Positions 1 through 12,275 are shown, counted from the stretch's first letter. The stretch is DNA of 64,000 nt from Hyposmocoma kahamanoa (GCF_003589595.1 NW_020653718.1:4820746-4884745); one strand, 5' to 3'. Numbers and translations: made by a program. The notes: generated by a model not told the origin, from the sequence alone.

Positions 1-1267
1 GCCCGCGATTAGCCTCCCTCGCCCTCTGACCCGCGACGTCCTGCGTCCGCTGCATACACAATTATAATAACTTTAAACTGACCGCCGTGGTACACGCGCC
101 CCGAAGATCACGATAAACAGTTTGTCGGACTCGACCGATTTACATTCACCCGACGTGCTTCGACGAAACGCGAGGCGAAGGGCGGGACGGCCGGGACCCC
201 CCAGCTCTTTCTTCACCCAAATTGGATTTAAACATTGCGAATTACATTCTTTGATTCGCGGGTTATCCAAATGGGGACGATTTATGGAGTAGCGGAGTAG
301 GTTTAGGCGCGGTCCCGGGGGAGCCGCGGGTCGGCGGCGGCGTCGGCAGTATTTCACGCGGCCGGCGATTTAGTGAGCGCCGCCGTGAGCGATGGCCGCC
401 GGCCGCCACCTGACCCCACTTTAAATAGAAGCCATCCCAAATGCATCGTTTATTTCCCGGTCTGTTAATGTGATGCTATCTTTCAGCCCTCCTCCCCTTC
501 AGGAGTGTCGTAATCGAGCGCAGATAACAGAATATCACAGCCCCGCAGGATTAAGTTGGAGGTGAGGGTCGCTGCAGCCGGACTTGCCTAGTCGAAATAA
601 ATTTTTGTTGTTTTTGCGTGTATCGGTATCGCCGAAGACACGAGCCCGGTACTAGTAAATTTGAGGGCATACAAATTGGATAAAATTGTGATCATAAATT
701 CACAAAATTGCTGTAGATAAACGGAAGTTAATACGAAGGAATTATTCGGCTCTTAATTTTCGTAACAGAATGAAAAAAATAAATTTATGACAAGTATTAA
801 CAAACATGTTACTAGTACACAAAGGCCATTTCTGCTTCTGGTGAGCAACGGATTACGGCTCCGTCCTTGGCCAAGTTCTCCGAGTCATTCGGGAGGACAG
901 AAAAACACGGTCCATCTAATGTCGGAAAAGGTTCATCTACCGGATAACAGCTTTGACCGTAGATATAATGGCTTTAACTTCATGGCTTGACAGTATAGTA
1001 GGTACATCAACATCATCGTCGTTAAACACGGATCTCTTTCATAATATCCACCGTACCAGCAGGTCTAGTATGTCGCTTCAATTGTACATTGTGTGTTACG
1101 CTGGCGCCAGTGGTGGAACATAATTTACTTTGGTGTTATTATAGGTATATTGCGATGACGAAAGGACATTGACTTGACGTTCGTTGCGACTTTAACTTTC
1201 GTGGAAATGTTCCACCGTAACTTAGTTAAGTGTTATCTGTAATTACGTTATAACATTGTTGTTGCAG
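1..1267. other. non-coding stretch, probable upstream/intron sequence
   Basis: The first 400 bases are GC-rich, then the sequence becomes AT-rich. No protein-like open frame stands out. If the exon at 1,268 is real, this is intron of the POU gene and its preceding exon lies to the left of the window. Confidence 0.4.
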
Positions 1268-1327
1268 TGGCGGGCCGGGCTGACGTCAGCAGCTTCTTCA
1301 ATACGCAGATGGTGTTCGACCTTAACG
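1268..1327 (+). CDS. nub: candidate upstream coding exon of the POU gene (60 nt)
   Basis: A good acceptor (ttgttgttgcag) precedes this segment and a consensus donor (GTGAGT) follows it. In the frame that leaves two bases at the start and one base (G) at the end, it reads AGRADVSSFFNTQMVFDLN without a stop; one of the other two frames hits a stop. The exon is phase 1 to phase 1, and its trailing G plus the AA at 40,495 gives a Glu codon. It can therefore join the 48-nt exon in frame. I do not recognise the peptide. The assignment to this gene rests on strand, phase and splice sites only. It could instead belong to an unrelated upstream gene or be chance. Confidence 0.45.
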
Positions 1328-2336
1328 GTGAGTACATACGGTGAACTTTGCTTTGTGCAGGTGTCCATCCGCAACGCTTATTTGAATTATTGCGGAAGAC
1401 GCGCCCGAATACGCCATTATCTGTGTATTAAGTTTTTGCGTGTGACTGGTGCGTATTCGAATTAACCGAGTGAGTTACGGTTTCCTCAATGGGCACTGCC
1501 GCTTCGATGCCGCGTTGTCACGGCATCGTCACCGCGTCGACGCCGCACCGTCGCCGCTGGAGCACGATTCCTCAGCGGTCCATTCCGCGCGGGAGCAGCT
1601 GCCGTGACTCGCCTCTAGACAAAAAGACGACATAATTAAATTAATACAAATTCACAGCTGAGCTGCTTTTTGTGTGGCGACACCGAGACATTTCTAATTT
1701 TCCTTCGGAACCATTTTTTATTCGCGTTCATTACGGGATGAATGGGTCGCTGCCCAAAAAAACGCTCGCCGGCGACGCTTCGGCAGTTTTTGTATCGCGC
1801 GTGCTTCACGAAACCCGCGGCCTCGTCACGCGCATTGGCATCTGCGTGACGACCAATACCCCCGGCCCCCCCCGCTCACTTCACTGTCGCTTATTCAAAT
1901 CGCCGTGTCACTAAAACCCGCAGCATCGACATTAACGAGATTTCCCACCTGACACTGTACATTGTCGCGTCCATTTCTTGTAAACGGAGGTGTGTAGTGG
2001 CCAGTTGTCGCGTCACGCGGCGTCGGCGACACGACGCGACGTGAGACGATGCGAGACATGGGAATTGACGACGCAATGTAACGCACGTCTGCAAATAATA
2101 AAAATTACTATACTGGTATAGAAATGATTACGACACCGAGCTGCGCTAAAACTACAGAAATATTATTTAATGAAAGGCTTAGGGAAGTAGTGGTGTACAT
2201 ATTTTTCATGCTTATAATGAAAGATACATACGTGACAGTTTGTTAATTATTATTTTTTTAATGAAAAAAATCATAAATTAAGTCACCTGGATCCACATTT
2301 TATTAGTTAGTATTTCATTCATGACTATGTTATTAC
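1328..2336. other. intronic stretch without recognised features
   Basis: A GC-rich part (about 1,490-1,620 and 1,750-2,060) is followed by AT-rich sequence. Open frames here lack any recognisable domain. I see no repeats or genes. Confidence 0.4.
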
Positions 2337-2538
2337 TGTGGGAGCGTAGCCATGGGCTTAGCGTTGCGAGGTGTACTTTTTAATAAGAAACGAGGAATAT
2401 ATTCATAAATAAAGATTTACTGCGTGCGTTCAATTTGAAGATTTGTCCGGAACTCTCCCGATGTTCATTGGACAACAACCTTCTATTCTTTATACAATTC
2501 TAAATATAAATTAGTATAACCCTAGCCAGCCTGCTACA
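2337..2538 (-). repeat. left (3') LTR of the Gypsy-like element
   Basis: This is an uninterrupted 202-bp LTR copy. It gives the empty-site reference for the split right LTR: 73 bp to the break point at 2,409/2,410 and 129 bp after it. Confidence 0.85.
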
Positions 2539-3599
2539 TCCCTCCTCCTCATAATTGAAGGGGGGTCCTCACTGTAAGACAATGCCCTACCTATGATAGA
2601 CAAACTTACACATGTGATCAGCCTTTACTATAGACTAGCCATACTCGGCTTGGAAGCCGATACACCATCAAAGAACGAAACTACCAAGGAGGCTATGGCT
2701 TCAATCTGCCAAAAACCTTTCAAAAAGGACAGACTATGATCACACCCTAAGCCAACCACTCAAATATATTTACTCATTAATCTTCCTAGCTATTTATCTA
2801 AGCTTCTCAAGCCAAAACCCTAGCTATTTAGATATTCCAGCTAAACTCTATTTATATTAAACTAAACCTTATCTAACCTAGCCCAATTAAAAAAGCCTTT
2901 AATTGAAAGAAATTTTAATTAAAATCTTTATTTGAAAGAAGAAACATTACATTTCATTACGAAAACAACATTTCCAAATAAATAATCTCCAACGTGTATG
3001 CTGTTAAGACGACATCTCAGGCCTGAACATACATCGGATGCTCACTCGGTTACATCAATATAGATCTCCCAGCTGCCTTAGTCCTCGCCCTGCAGCTATC
3101 CACGTTCCATCAGATTTTCGTACTTCATTTGGACAAAGCAAAGAACACGCAAATTATCCTAACAAAAAAAAACATCAGGAATAAATATGATATGATGATA
3201 TATCATATTGAAGACTTATAATAATTAAATAAATATATTTTCCATTGAATGCAGATAGTTCTTGTTCATCTGGAGGAATGATCAACAACCATACACATTT
3301 ACACAGCTTAATATACGCATGAAATCAAAATAGGTTATATTTATCCAAGTTAGAAATCCATTACCTCCTGTCCACCTATGATAGCATTTATTTGCATTCG
3401 CCAGAAAGTCTTCTACCCTACTACAGCATCATCACCGCCTCTTTGTTCTCTCCATATGAAAAATAAACGTAAAAGATTAATGAACATATAAAGATAAAAC
3501 ATAAATAAGTTATTACCTATTACAAACAGAAAATTGTTAAATTACCTACTAAAGAACTTCGTTATTCTATTTACATGAACAAGATCTTGCCTACCAGAC

Positions 3600-3851
3600 C
3601 TACTCACACCTATTTTCCTTACTTATAATATAGTTAACTCTACTCAACCGATTTATTACCCTATACGGCCCTTTCAATAATCTTGCTAGCCTTCCGCTTC
3701 TATTGGAAACCCTCCTAGGACAATACAACTTCAACAAATTTCCTGGACGATATAAAGCAACTTTAGCTTTCTTATCAAAATTTATTTTCTGTTTTGATCG
3801 CGTTCTTGCCGTCCGTTCCTCACACGCATCAATCAAGGCTGCTCGTTTCAA
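3600..3851 (-). pseudogene. integrase C-terminal remnant (Gypsy-type pol)
   Basis: The minus-strand frame contains a YRPGNLLKLYCPRR segment followed by LLKGPYRVINRL. This matches the layout of the C-terminal tail of Gypsy integrases (a 'GDLV...F.GPY.V' module after the catalytic core). The DDE core is absent. It sits about 520 bp from the protease remnant, far closer than in an intact pol gene, which indicates a large internal deletion. Confidence 0.7.
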
Positions 3852-4374
3852 AACCCTATCCTGTAAATTCTCTGAAACACTTACACAATCAAATCTTACA
3901 CGTTTAAAGATACTATTTACCAGTTTATACTTCTTCTTCTTCTTCTTTTAAATGTTGTGGCCTCATCGAAATAACCAATGATTTTGCCAATGTCAAGTAA
4001 AAATAACTATGTACGGTAGTTTAGTATTATTATAAAAATTATACAAAAAAAATGGCGATTTCGCCAATGTCTTGTATACGTTAACTTACGCTCTTGACGC
4101 ATTTGACAACTCTTGCCACTCACGTCAACTATTTTCTTTGTTTCTGGCAATTGAACAGAGTGTACATACTCCGACCTATTCAACGATAAGTTATTACAAC
4201 TTTTTGATACCGGCCCGATAGAAGAATTTTCTTCCCTCGACATGACATCAGTCATAGAATTGAAAGAAATTTCGACATTGTCATTTAAATTAATTTACAA
4301 CAATGCAAAATTACTAATTGCTTTATTTGCCCTGAAGAAATCTGCCCCAAGATAAGAAGTTCCTCATCATCTTG

Positions 4375-4578
4375 CTATACAAGCAAACTTGATGGACATT
4401 TACTTCCATTGATTGTCAATGAAACTTTGGTGGACGCTTGCTCTTTTAATGGCGTTCCGCCAAATATGAAAAATGGAAAATTCGGAACTTCTTCGATCCG
4501 TAAACGTAACCTTTCTGCAAAACAATGAGAGATTATCGAAACCGCAGCACCTGTCTCCACCAATGCGTCGCATTTCAC
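4375..4578 (-). pseudogene. retropepsin (aspartic protease) remnant with altered active site
   Basis: The minus-strand frame reads CDALVETGAAVSIIS, then an FGGTPL segment. It aligns to retroviral-type aspartic proteases, whose active site is D-T/S-G. Here the catalytic Asp is replaced by Glu (ETG), so activity is unlikely. It lies near the 5' end of the minus-strand element, as expected for the start of pol. Confidence 0.7.
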
Positions 4579-4860
4579 ATCATTAATAAAAAGGGTTACA
4601 AAAGACTATAGATATCTACATCAAGACTATCAACTGTATTTAAATTTCCTGAATAACCAGCTGCGCCTTTATGACATCCACGTTGAGGATATCCTAACCT
4701 GACTCTCTGACCAAAATCGTACTAAAAATAAAAATAATCGTAATAAAAATCGTACGCATTTCCTCTCAAATTTTAGCCTCTACCATTTGTGGGAGCGTAG
4801 CCGTGGGTTTAGCGTTGCGAGAGGCACTTTTTAATAAGAAACGAGGAATATATTCATAAA

Positions 4861-6388
4861 GTTTTCAAACCCCTGTATAAAAAAGGCGATAAGGAAAGCC
4901 CAAGTAACTATAGACCAATAACTTTAATCCCGACTCTATCCAAATTATTTGAAAGTGCTCTGCATTCCAGAATAAATGCATTTTTAGAGAAACATAAAGT
5001 AATATATCACTCTCAATTCGGATTCAGAAAAGGTAGTTCTACAACTCTTGCATGTTTTGAGTTTTTGCGCATTGTAACGGAAAGTATAAACGTCTCTACT
5101 CCTGTAATGTCAGTCTTTCTAGATATGACTAAAGCCTTCGACTTTGTAAATCACTTAAAACTCCTTTACAAGCTTGAAGCATACGGCATTAGAGGAACAG
5201 CCCAAAATTGGATAGCGAGCTACTTCAAAAATCGGACACAGTATACTGAAATAAGTAGATTAACAAAAAACAAACACAATAATAGATTAGAAAAACAAAT
5301 TTTTAGATCACACCTTAAGACGACTAATGCTGGAATACCGCAAGGTAGCGTCTTAGGTCCGTTACTGTTACTCTACATTAACGATCTCCCACATGCTATT
5401 GATCATAATTGTATACAATTTGTTGACGGTACAACTCTTATAATAAAATGCCAAAACAGAGCGACTTTTAAAACTGACGTAAATAAAGCACTGACAGATG
5501 TAATAAGTTGGATGGACATCAATGACTTGAATATAAGTAAAACCAAAGTTATGACATTTAGATCTTACAACTCAAATCCCATACCGGTTAAAATTAATTA
5601 CAACTCTGATACTGTAGATGAAGTAGACACATTTAACTTTCTTGGGTTAACAATCTACAAGAACCTTAACTGGAAGGAACACATCGAACAGATGTGCATG
5701 AACCTAAACAGATTTGTTTACGCTTTACGAAGACTAAGGCAAACTGTCTCGCGAGAAGCTGCGTTGACGGCCTATCACGGCTACGTTTCGTCCGTGCTCA
5801 GCTACGGTATTGTATTATGGAGTAACTCAGTAATCTTGGAAAGAGCGTTTAAAGTCCAGAAGAAGTGTATTCGAGCAATTTGCGGTGCGTGGTTCGATGA
5901 CAGTTGCAAACTGCTGTTTAAAAGGCTGAACATATTACCTTTGCCATGCATGTACATTAGGGATATCTGCGTATTTGTCAACTCTCATCCTCAATATTTT
6001 AAAACACGCGGTGAAGTCATTCAAAGGCAAACTAGAGCAAAAATTATGAATCTCTTATACCAACCTCGTGGCCATAAAGTAATTTAGAAGAATAACTGCT
6101 TCAACATGTGTATAATTATTTACAATAAATTACCAAACGAAATTAAATTGTTACAAGGACATACTTTTAAATTAAAATTGACAAAATGGCTTTTGACACA
6201 TTGCTTCTAAAGTAATAAAGAATACTTAGAATTTACAAATTCATTACATTAACTAGAAACTATAGAGACTAAAGTAACATTGAATCCCATTAATATTTGC
6301 ACATCTGCTTGCAGGTTGAATACAATGTCCTAATTTTATTTAAGACCTTTGTAATTACTGTATTCTGGCATATACACGTATTCTATTC
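4861..6388 (+). mobile_element. 5'-truncated non-LTR retrotransposon inserted in an LTR
   Basis: This segment starts inside reverse-transcriptase coding sequence and runs through a 3' UTR, with no poly(A) tail visible at the right junction. Removing exactly 4,861-6,388 restores a 202-bp LTR equal in length to the left LTR, so the insertion caused no length gain at the target. It is younger than the LTR element and lies in the opposite orientation to it. Confidence 0.8.
4863..6087 (+). pseudogene. LINE reverse transcriptase fragment
   Basis: Open from the truncated start (LYKKGDKESPSNYRPIT, then QFGFRKGSST) to the stop at 6,087. RT motifs follow in order: FLDMTKAFDFVNH near 5,116, GIPQGSVLGPLLLLYINDLP near 5,334, and a palm motif reading FVDGTT near 5,417 where FADDT is expected. 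The thumb region and the C-terminal region typical of Jockey/CR1-like LINEs come next. The catalytic DD pair has become DG, so the enzyme should be dead even though the frame is long and open. The endonuclease domain is missing. Confidence 0.85.
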
Positions 6389-6517
6389 TAAAGATTTACT
6401 GCGTGCGTTCAATTTGAAGGTTTGTCCAGAACTCTCCCGATGTTCATTTGACAACAACCTTCTATTCTTTACACAATTCTAAATATAAATTAGTTCAATC
6501 CTAACCAGCCTGCTACA

Positions 6518-9060
6518 GTACACATATTTTACTCAGGACAAAGTATTTAGGCATATGTATTCACCGATATAAATATTCACCGAGCGCGCGAAAGCCGCAC
6601 CGGCGCTGCCGGCGAAGATAGCGCGTGGCATAACACACCAGCGCCCGCGCAACTTCTAGTGTCGTGTCGATACGGCTCAATGAGAGACGGTTGTAGTGTT
6701 ACGTGCTCGGTAAAAGTACTGCGATTTAAAGAAAACGGGTCTTTGGCGAGTCTGCTATCGAATCAGTAACTCTTGCACACGAGAAGGCGCCGCGCTCCTG
6801 CGCCAGCGGCAACTTAATCACGTACCCGCTCATATACATATGTACATAATTTTGAGCTTAATTAGCGTACGGTCTAGTTAGTAGCGTCGGGAATCTTAAT
6901 TACTTATTTATTAAGTTTACTATAATTATTAGTGTTGGTGCACACGGTCGGCATTAGCATAATAAGGTTTATTTAATTGAACACGTTTCCAACGCGTCAC
7001 GATGTTAATTAGCCGCGGAGATGTTTTTTGTTGACCCGCCGACGCCGACATCGGCAGCCGATCGCCTGACTGGCCGCCCGGCCGACGACGGCGACGCCGT
7101 GCCTCGCTCTGTAAGAATATTTTTACAATTTCCTGCAAGCTACATCATTTCATCACCTACCTAGAGTACGAATTAAATTCGCATTGATGTCAAAGCGTAA
7201 GGCTGACAAGTAAAAACCAAGTCAATAAAAATCCAACTTAAAAATTAAAATGCCATGTACACCTGATGGTTAGATGCTAAAAATATTACAATTATTGTAA
7301 TTCACAACGTTCTTGTATCACTACGTCGTCGTCGGATCCTTAGCTGTAGTTCTTCATATCCCAAAAGTAACAAAATTTCATATCTTCTGTATGTTAGAAA
7401 AATTGAAACGGTTGAGATTTGCATGCGTGCATCTTAAGCCCATACGTCGTTACCTGCGCGTGCATACCTGCCCTCGCGCCCGCGCATTCACAGCCGTCTT
7501 GCATATTTCTTTTCACTTCTATGAGTTTTTATGCACAGGGAGACGTGAATAAGATTTTTTATGTTTTCAAAGATTAATGGGAGAATCGGCCCGGGTTCGA
7601 TGCGCACGCTCATTGTGCGACTAATGGCAGTATTAGCACCGACACTACGATGCTAACGGTCCGCGACACCTGGTGGCACTCGCTTCTTACCATCCGTTGA
7701 GGTGATAGACTATGCTAAATATTCTTTAGACACGGTCATCTGTTCTTTCGTAGAAATTGTTCAATGCGTTCGTTGTCGATTATATTATACATATAGGTGC
7801 TAATACTCAAAATCATTTAACTTGTACGAAGCGAAGTACAGTCGGCGTATGGAAATCAAATCAAAGTACAATTGAGTCAAGGCCCGACGCATGTGCAGTG
7901 GGTGCAGCGCTGCTGCTGCAGCACACATATCACTTCGCCCACACAGGTACGCGCTACCTGCGCCTGCGTCGTCGCAAAAAATCGCACCTTTCCATACGAG
8001 CTAGTCGGCCGCCGAGCACCGCGCCACGTCGCCAGCAGCATTCCTCGGAACTATTAATCGCGACCCATTTCACATAAAAAAATGTAGTAGACGCAAATGA
8101 TGTTCTCCCTCGCTGGGGCACTTCGAGATGCGAAATAACGCAAATGCTATGACTAATTTCTAGTATAATCGACTCCCGTCTGCTCTGTATAATGAAAGCA
8201 GCGAGGGACCCGTGCAGTAGCGCTATTTATAGACCTTTCTAAACGTTCTCAGTGAATTTCCATAAAAATAAGTTAACAATGATGCGTGACGCCCTCGCTC
8301 ACAAATATGTGTGTAACTGGGTATTAATTCACCAGCCCCCAGCCCGCGCCCCCGCCCCCGCCCCGGCCCCCGCCAAGGTCCGCGGCGCGGCTGCAACCGA
8401 ACTCGGTTCTTGCACGAGCGCGCATATTGCACTCTCGCTATTTTCCGATGAATTAACCTTCACATGGACAACAGCCCGCAACAATCGACAGGTGGTCTTC
8501 GCCGCTCGTGTCGACCGTAGTAAACCTACTAATCTCTTCGAACAATGTGTTCCTTGGCAAAAACGCATTGACGCCGCCGCCGGCCGTAACCTATGCAAAT
8601 CCTTTGTAGTGCGCAGTCGGCGATCTCGTGTGTTCGAAATTTCGTATATCACCCGCAGTCACGGTGCCGGGAAGAAGACGTCTCCCCCGCCGCTGCGCAC
8701 TGATCGATGACCTAGTAAACAAACAATACTACTTATTTTCTGCCTTTACTTTCAAACACAAAGCAAATAAATGCAAAAAATCTTAACGGACCTCCAAATT
8801 CATATCGAAACCGTAATGTGGTAGAGTAGTACTTGCGTGGAACGGACAAGTATCGTTGGTCAAAGGACTCCGTTAGCGGCGACGAACGCGGCGGCGGAGC
8901 GGCGAGCCGCTAACTGGAGGTAAAGGTCGCGCTACCCTCGCAGTCCCGTTACTCGACCAACCCCCCCGTCCCCGCGCTGCCCGCGACCCGCAAATCATCT
9001 GACATTTAGGTTTTTGCGCTCTCCCTAGGGTGAATAATAGTCGGTCAGACGGGTCTAGTC
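6518..9060. other. intronic stretch with GC-rich islands
   Basis: AT-rich sequence with GC-rich islands at about 6,580-6,830, 7,010-7,110, 7,870-8,050 and 8,330-8,700. The 8.3-kb island has a C/G simple tract (8,336-8,375) and an exact octamer ATGCAAAT at 8,593-8,600. Open frames here look like chance ORFs in GC-rich DNA. No repeat or gene is recognised. Confidence 0.4.
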
Positions 9061-9130
9061 TAGAGCACGGCACTAGTGGGGGTGACACGCACTCCAGTTG
9101 CGCCCGCGCACCATTCATCATTTCGCCTCC

Positions 9131-9140
9131 ATGGACGAGG
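9131..9140 (+). CDS. nub: candidate alternative first coding exon (MDE...)
   Basis: ATGGACGAGG is followed immediately by the consensus donor GTGAGTC. It encodes Met-Asp-Glu plus one G, and that phase-1 G joins the AA at 40,495 to make Glu, giving MDEEESGELIKSP. The ATG sits in a GC-rich, promoter-like stretch with a CCAGTT initiator-like sequence at 9,094-9,099. The transcription start is not determined. No downstream exon closer than 40,495 was recognised. Confidence 0.5.
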
Positions 9141-12033
9141 GTGAGTCTTCTGCACCATTTTTTACTTCTAATGTTGTACCTAACGTTCTCCTTGGGTTTG
9201 CCTTCTCGTTTACCGGCAAATCGGCAAGTCGTAAACGATCCCCGGTAACAAATCCCCCTTTCCTCAGCTCCTTCCCGTCTCTAACCAAGTAATCTATTGC
9301 GCGGGATCATAATCAAATTGTAACTGTACTCCCGGTAAGCCTTCATAAAACTTTTAAAACATTGTATTGCTTTCTTTGGAGCGGAGTCATTTAGTATTTC
9401 GCTAAAGAATATTAATTTTACAGTTATGCAGTTATTGTAATGTGGACAATTCATTTGTGTATTTTTTAAATATTTTCAAACGAAGGGTGTCCCCGAAAAG
9501 CAATTACAAGATGCATTGTGCCGGTGAAAGCTATCGCAACAAAACGTCTGCGCGATTGTGCCGCGGGGCGAGGGGCGCGGGGAGAAGGGACTTTCTAATT
9601 TATTGCACTATCGCCGACACAAACTATTAAAAAACAACAAAACAATCCAAAAGTGGAATTGCACAAACGTACGCCGTTACTTCGGCACGAGTCGCGAAGG
9701 AGCAGAGCGGCCGTGTCACTCGTCTCGCTGAATTGCAACGCCTGTATTCGGACCTCGTCGTTGGTAACTGAAATATTTCCAGCTCATAGACAATTCTTGC
9801 GATAAATGAGCGGCTCGGCAGCTCGGCGGCGGGCGGGGTTCGGGGCCCGGGGGGAGCGGGCAAAGCGCGGACGAAGGGTTGCGAGCTAAGTAGTTTATCG
9901 GGAGTAACATATGCACGCGAGACCTTTCGTGGCGCGGACAGGGCGCGGGTGCGGGGGCGCTGTGACCTTTGCAGGTCCCGTTAGCGGCACCTGCGCCCCG
10001 TGCTGCTACGCGCATAGCTGCTTTAATTGCGCCCTTCGAGGTACCTCTTTAACGGACCCGCCGCAGGCCAGTTACTTTTCGCCCTTTTCACGACTCTTAC
10101 CTCTACGAAATACCAGGTATTTTTATAATTCACGAACACTTAGATGTTTGAGTAAGTCAGAACTACGACTTTCCATTGCCACGATAATATGTTTAGATCT
10201 TTTTATTATGTTATAATTACAATTAAATATAAATATATGAGCTCTAGCACAGCGAGTGGCGCTGTCATTACTGCCTTATTTGTGCTCATTTGTAAAGGTG
10301 GGTGTTATAGGTACACCGTAATTCGACCTCCGAAACTAATTTAGTGTTATTGCTTACCGATAACGTGGACGGATTTCGGTACAATGCCTAGATGTAAATG
10401 TAGAAGAATAAATTGGTCACGTGCATAAAGCGCGGTCGCTCATACGCAGAGTAATTTTAAAGTAGATTGCTGTCGAAACCGACGAGGGCAGAGGCGCGCA
10501 ACGGGACACGCCATTACGGCGCGGGGGACCGGGGCGAGGGGGCGCGGGCCATAACGCACGGGAATCAATCAACACGTAATGCGCTCCTATTAGAATACAC
10601 TCACATTCAAATGATGCTCCGCGCCAATCGGCCCGCGGTAGCCCCGCGCTCCCACGCCGAGGCGCGTGCGCGTGCGCCGCCGTGATTGCTTATTGGAAAC
10701 TCACATTCTGATCGGTATGGAGCAATAAGGCACTTCTTACTAAACCCACTCCGACTGTACTAAAAAACTCACCCGACGGACTTGGTGGCGTTCTGTTAAG
10801 CTGCGTTGTTGGTTTTCGGTAGAGTTGTGCTTGTTGCCGCATCGCGCTCCGCTTCGAGCCGCTTCGGGCGCCGACACTGTCGTCAATAGAGCTTCACTAG
10901 AGCGAGCACGACGTTGCTCGCGGCGCTTTCGAAAATTGTTTATTAATATATATCTTATTGTATTTGATAACTATACTAGCTTATTGTTTACTATTAAGAA
11001 AATGTTTTTAACAAAATAGGTAATATAGAGCAATTAGAATTGAGTGCTCGCTACCGCGGTCTTATGAGGGCATTTGTGAAATAATGAGGGAGGGTGCGAC
11101 GGTGCTTAAGGTGGTGAGGGATTAGTTGCTATATTTGCGCTCACGTTTCACCTTCGTTTCAAATGTTCGAATCTCTGAAACGATTCAATGCACAGTTCCA
11201 ATATCGTTAAATCCAAAACACAGTCAAATGTAGTTTACCACCAAATGCAATTTAGATACGCTGCTCTTACCTATAAGAATTACGGGAATTTTCCCCAATA
11301 ATAAAAGTGTTGGTAATTTCCACTGCCATTCTTATGTACATACATACAATGTACACGTTCGTAGCATTTGCGACGCACAACGTAAGGCGGGAAGTAGACA
11401 TTGCAATTTTTGCATTTGGCTGAGCAGCAGGTGTAATTTGGGTGACGCCGAAGGACGAGGGTGTCACTGGAGTGGCGATAAAGCCAGCAGGAGTGTAATT
11501 GCACCGGTACTTCCGCCCGAAGCCGCAAAACGACTCACGCCGTTTTGACATCCATCGCTGCGCGGGTGATCATTCCAATAATTTCCTCGCCGCCGCCGTT
11601 GTTTTTGCAGAAAACAGTTATTCCAGAGGCTCGTTTATGACATAAAATTAATTTTTATAATCATTAAACTTTGAAAGAAACAACTTCTTGGAATCTGCAA
11701 TATATTATAATAATGTTTGAATTGACTCCATCTTTTCATTGTATTTTGAATATACTTGTGGGTATTCATTACAACATGTCTCCGCTGCTGTCGACGAAGC
11801 AGCGGTTAACAGAGGAAATATTATGATAAACACGCGCGATAGCCATCGCGGGATCATACTGTGCGTGACGAGTGCGTGCGAAGCGATGCGCACATCGCAG
11901 AGCTGCGACGCGACGTCGCCCGCAGAAGTCGGCGGCGTGTCGTCCGTGCGCGGCGCAACCTGATTTGCGATACATAAGTGGCTATCTGCCACTGTCTGCG
12001 CACGCGCACGCTCACTTTGCTCGTGTTAAAACG
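9141..12033. other. intronic stretch with GC-rich islands
   Basis: GC-rich islands at about 9,540-9,580, 9,820-10,040, 10,490-10,690 and 10,840-10,940 alternate with AT-rich DNA. The open frames here show no family features. Nothing else is recognised. Confidence 0.4.
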
Positions 12034-12275
12034 AACCGACTTCAAACTTTGCAATCAGTTACCGGAAAGTGCGCGAAACCATATTCATCCCTTAGTTTGC
12101 CACACTTAGAGGTGGAATGTTTTCATTAAAATTAAATGAATATTGAAGTACCCTCTTTCCAACAACAACAGAATCATCAAAATCGGTTCACAAATGTGGT
12201 GTGTGATCGCGTAACATACACACACACACACAAAATACAGCCGAGTTAAGAACCTCCTCCTTTTAAAAACTGGGT
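12034..12275 (-). repeat. interspersed repeat family R4, copy 1
   Basis: The minus-strand reading of this segment matches 28,291-28,512. Shared blocks include the cgcgcactttccggta region, the stretch on gtggcaaacta, the gagggtac block, the gtgaaccg block and an end with aaaaggagg. A short CA/GT microsatellite (12,217-12,232) lies inside. There is no coding capacity, and the repeat class is not known to me. Confidence 0.7.

Larger units (their letters stand above)
2337..6517 (-). mobile_element. decayed Gypsy-like LTR retrotransposon, with a LINE nested in one LTR
   Basis: Two 202-bp direct repeats, 2,337-2,538 and 4,788-4,860 plus 6,389-6,517, begin TGTGGGAGCG and end CTGCTACA, with TG...CA termini. 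Orientation is minus. Just inside the left LTR is a polypurine tract (complement of tccctcctcctcat), and two bases inside the right LTR is a TGG-initial primer-binding-site candidate (4,783-4,785). The 2.25-kb interior keeps only a retropepsin remnant and an integrase C-terminal remnant. Reverse transcriptase and RNase H are missing, so the element is a non-autonomous internal-deletion copy. The flanks show no clean target-site duplication (ttac versus gtac). Confidence 0.85.
4788..6517 (-). repeat. right (5') LTR, split by the LINE insertion
   Basis: The left part is 4,788-4,860 (73 bp) and the right part 6,389-6,517 (129 bp). Together they match the intact LTR at 2,337-2,538 with scattered substitutions, such as gccatggg/gccgtggg and ggtgtac/gaggcac. 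Confidence 0.85.

Noticed and set aside
7583..7640. cccgggttcgatgcg resembling a tRNA B box
   Set aside because: No A box at suitable spacing and no cloverleaf. Probably chance.
7919..7949. Segment between ctgctgctgcag and GTACGC as a small exon
   Set aside because: The acceptor-like CAG is part of a CTG/CAG run with no pyrimidine tract, and no joined reading frame is supported.
8252..8710. 152-codon frame with an APAPAPAP segment
   Set aside because: The repeat is a C/G simple tract and the opposite strand is also open. Not supported as a gene.
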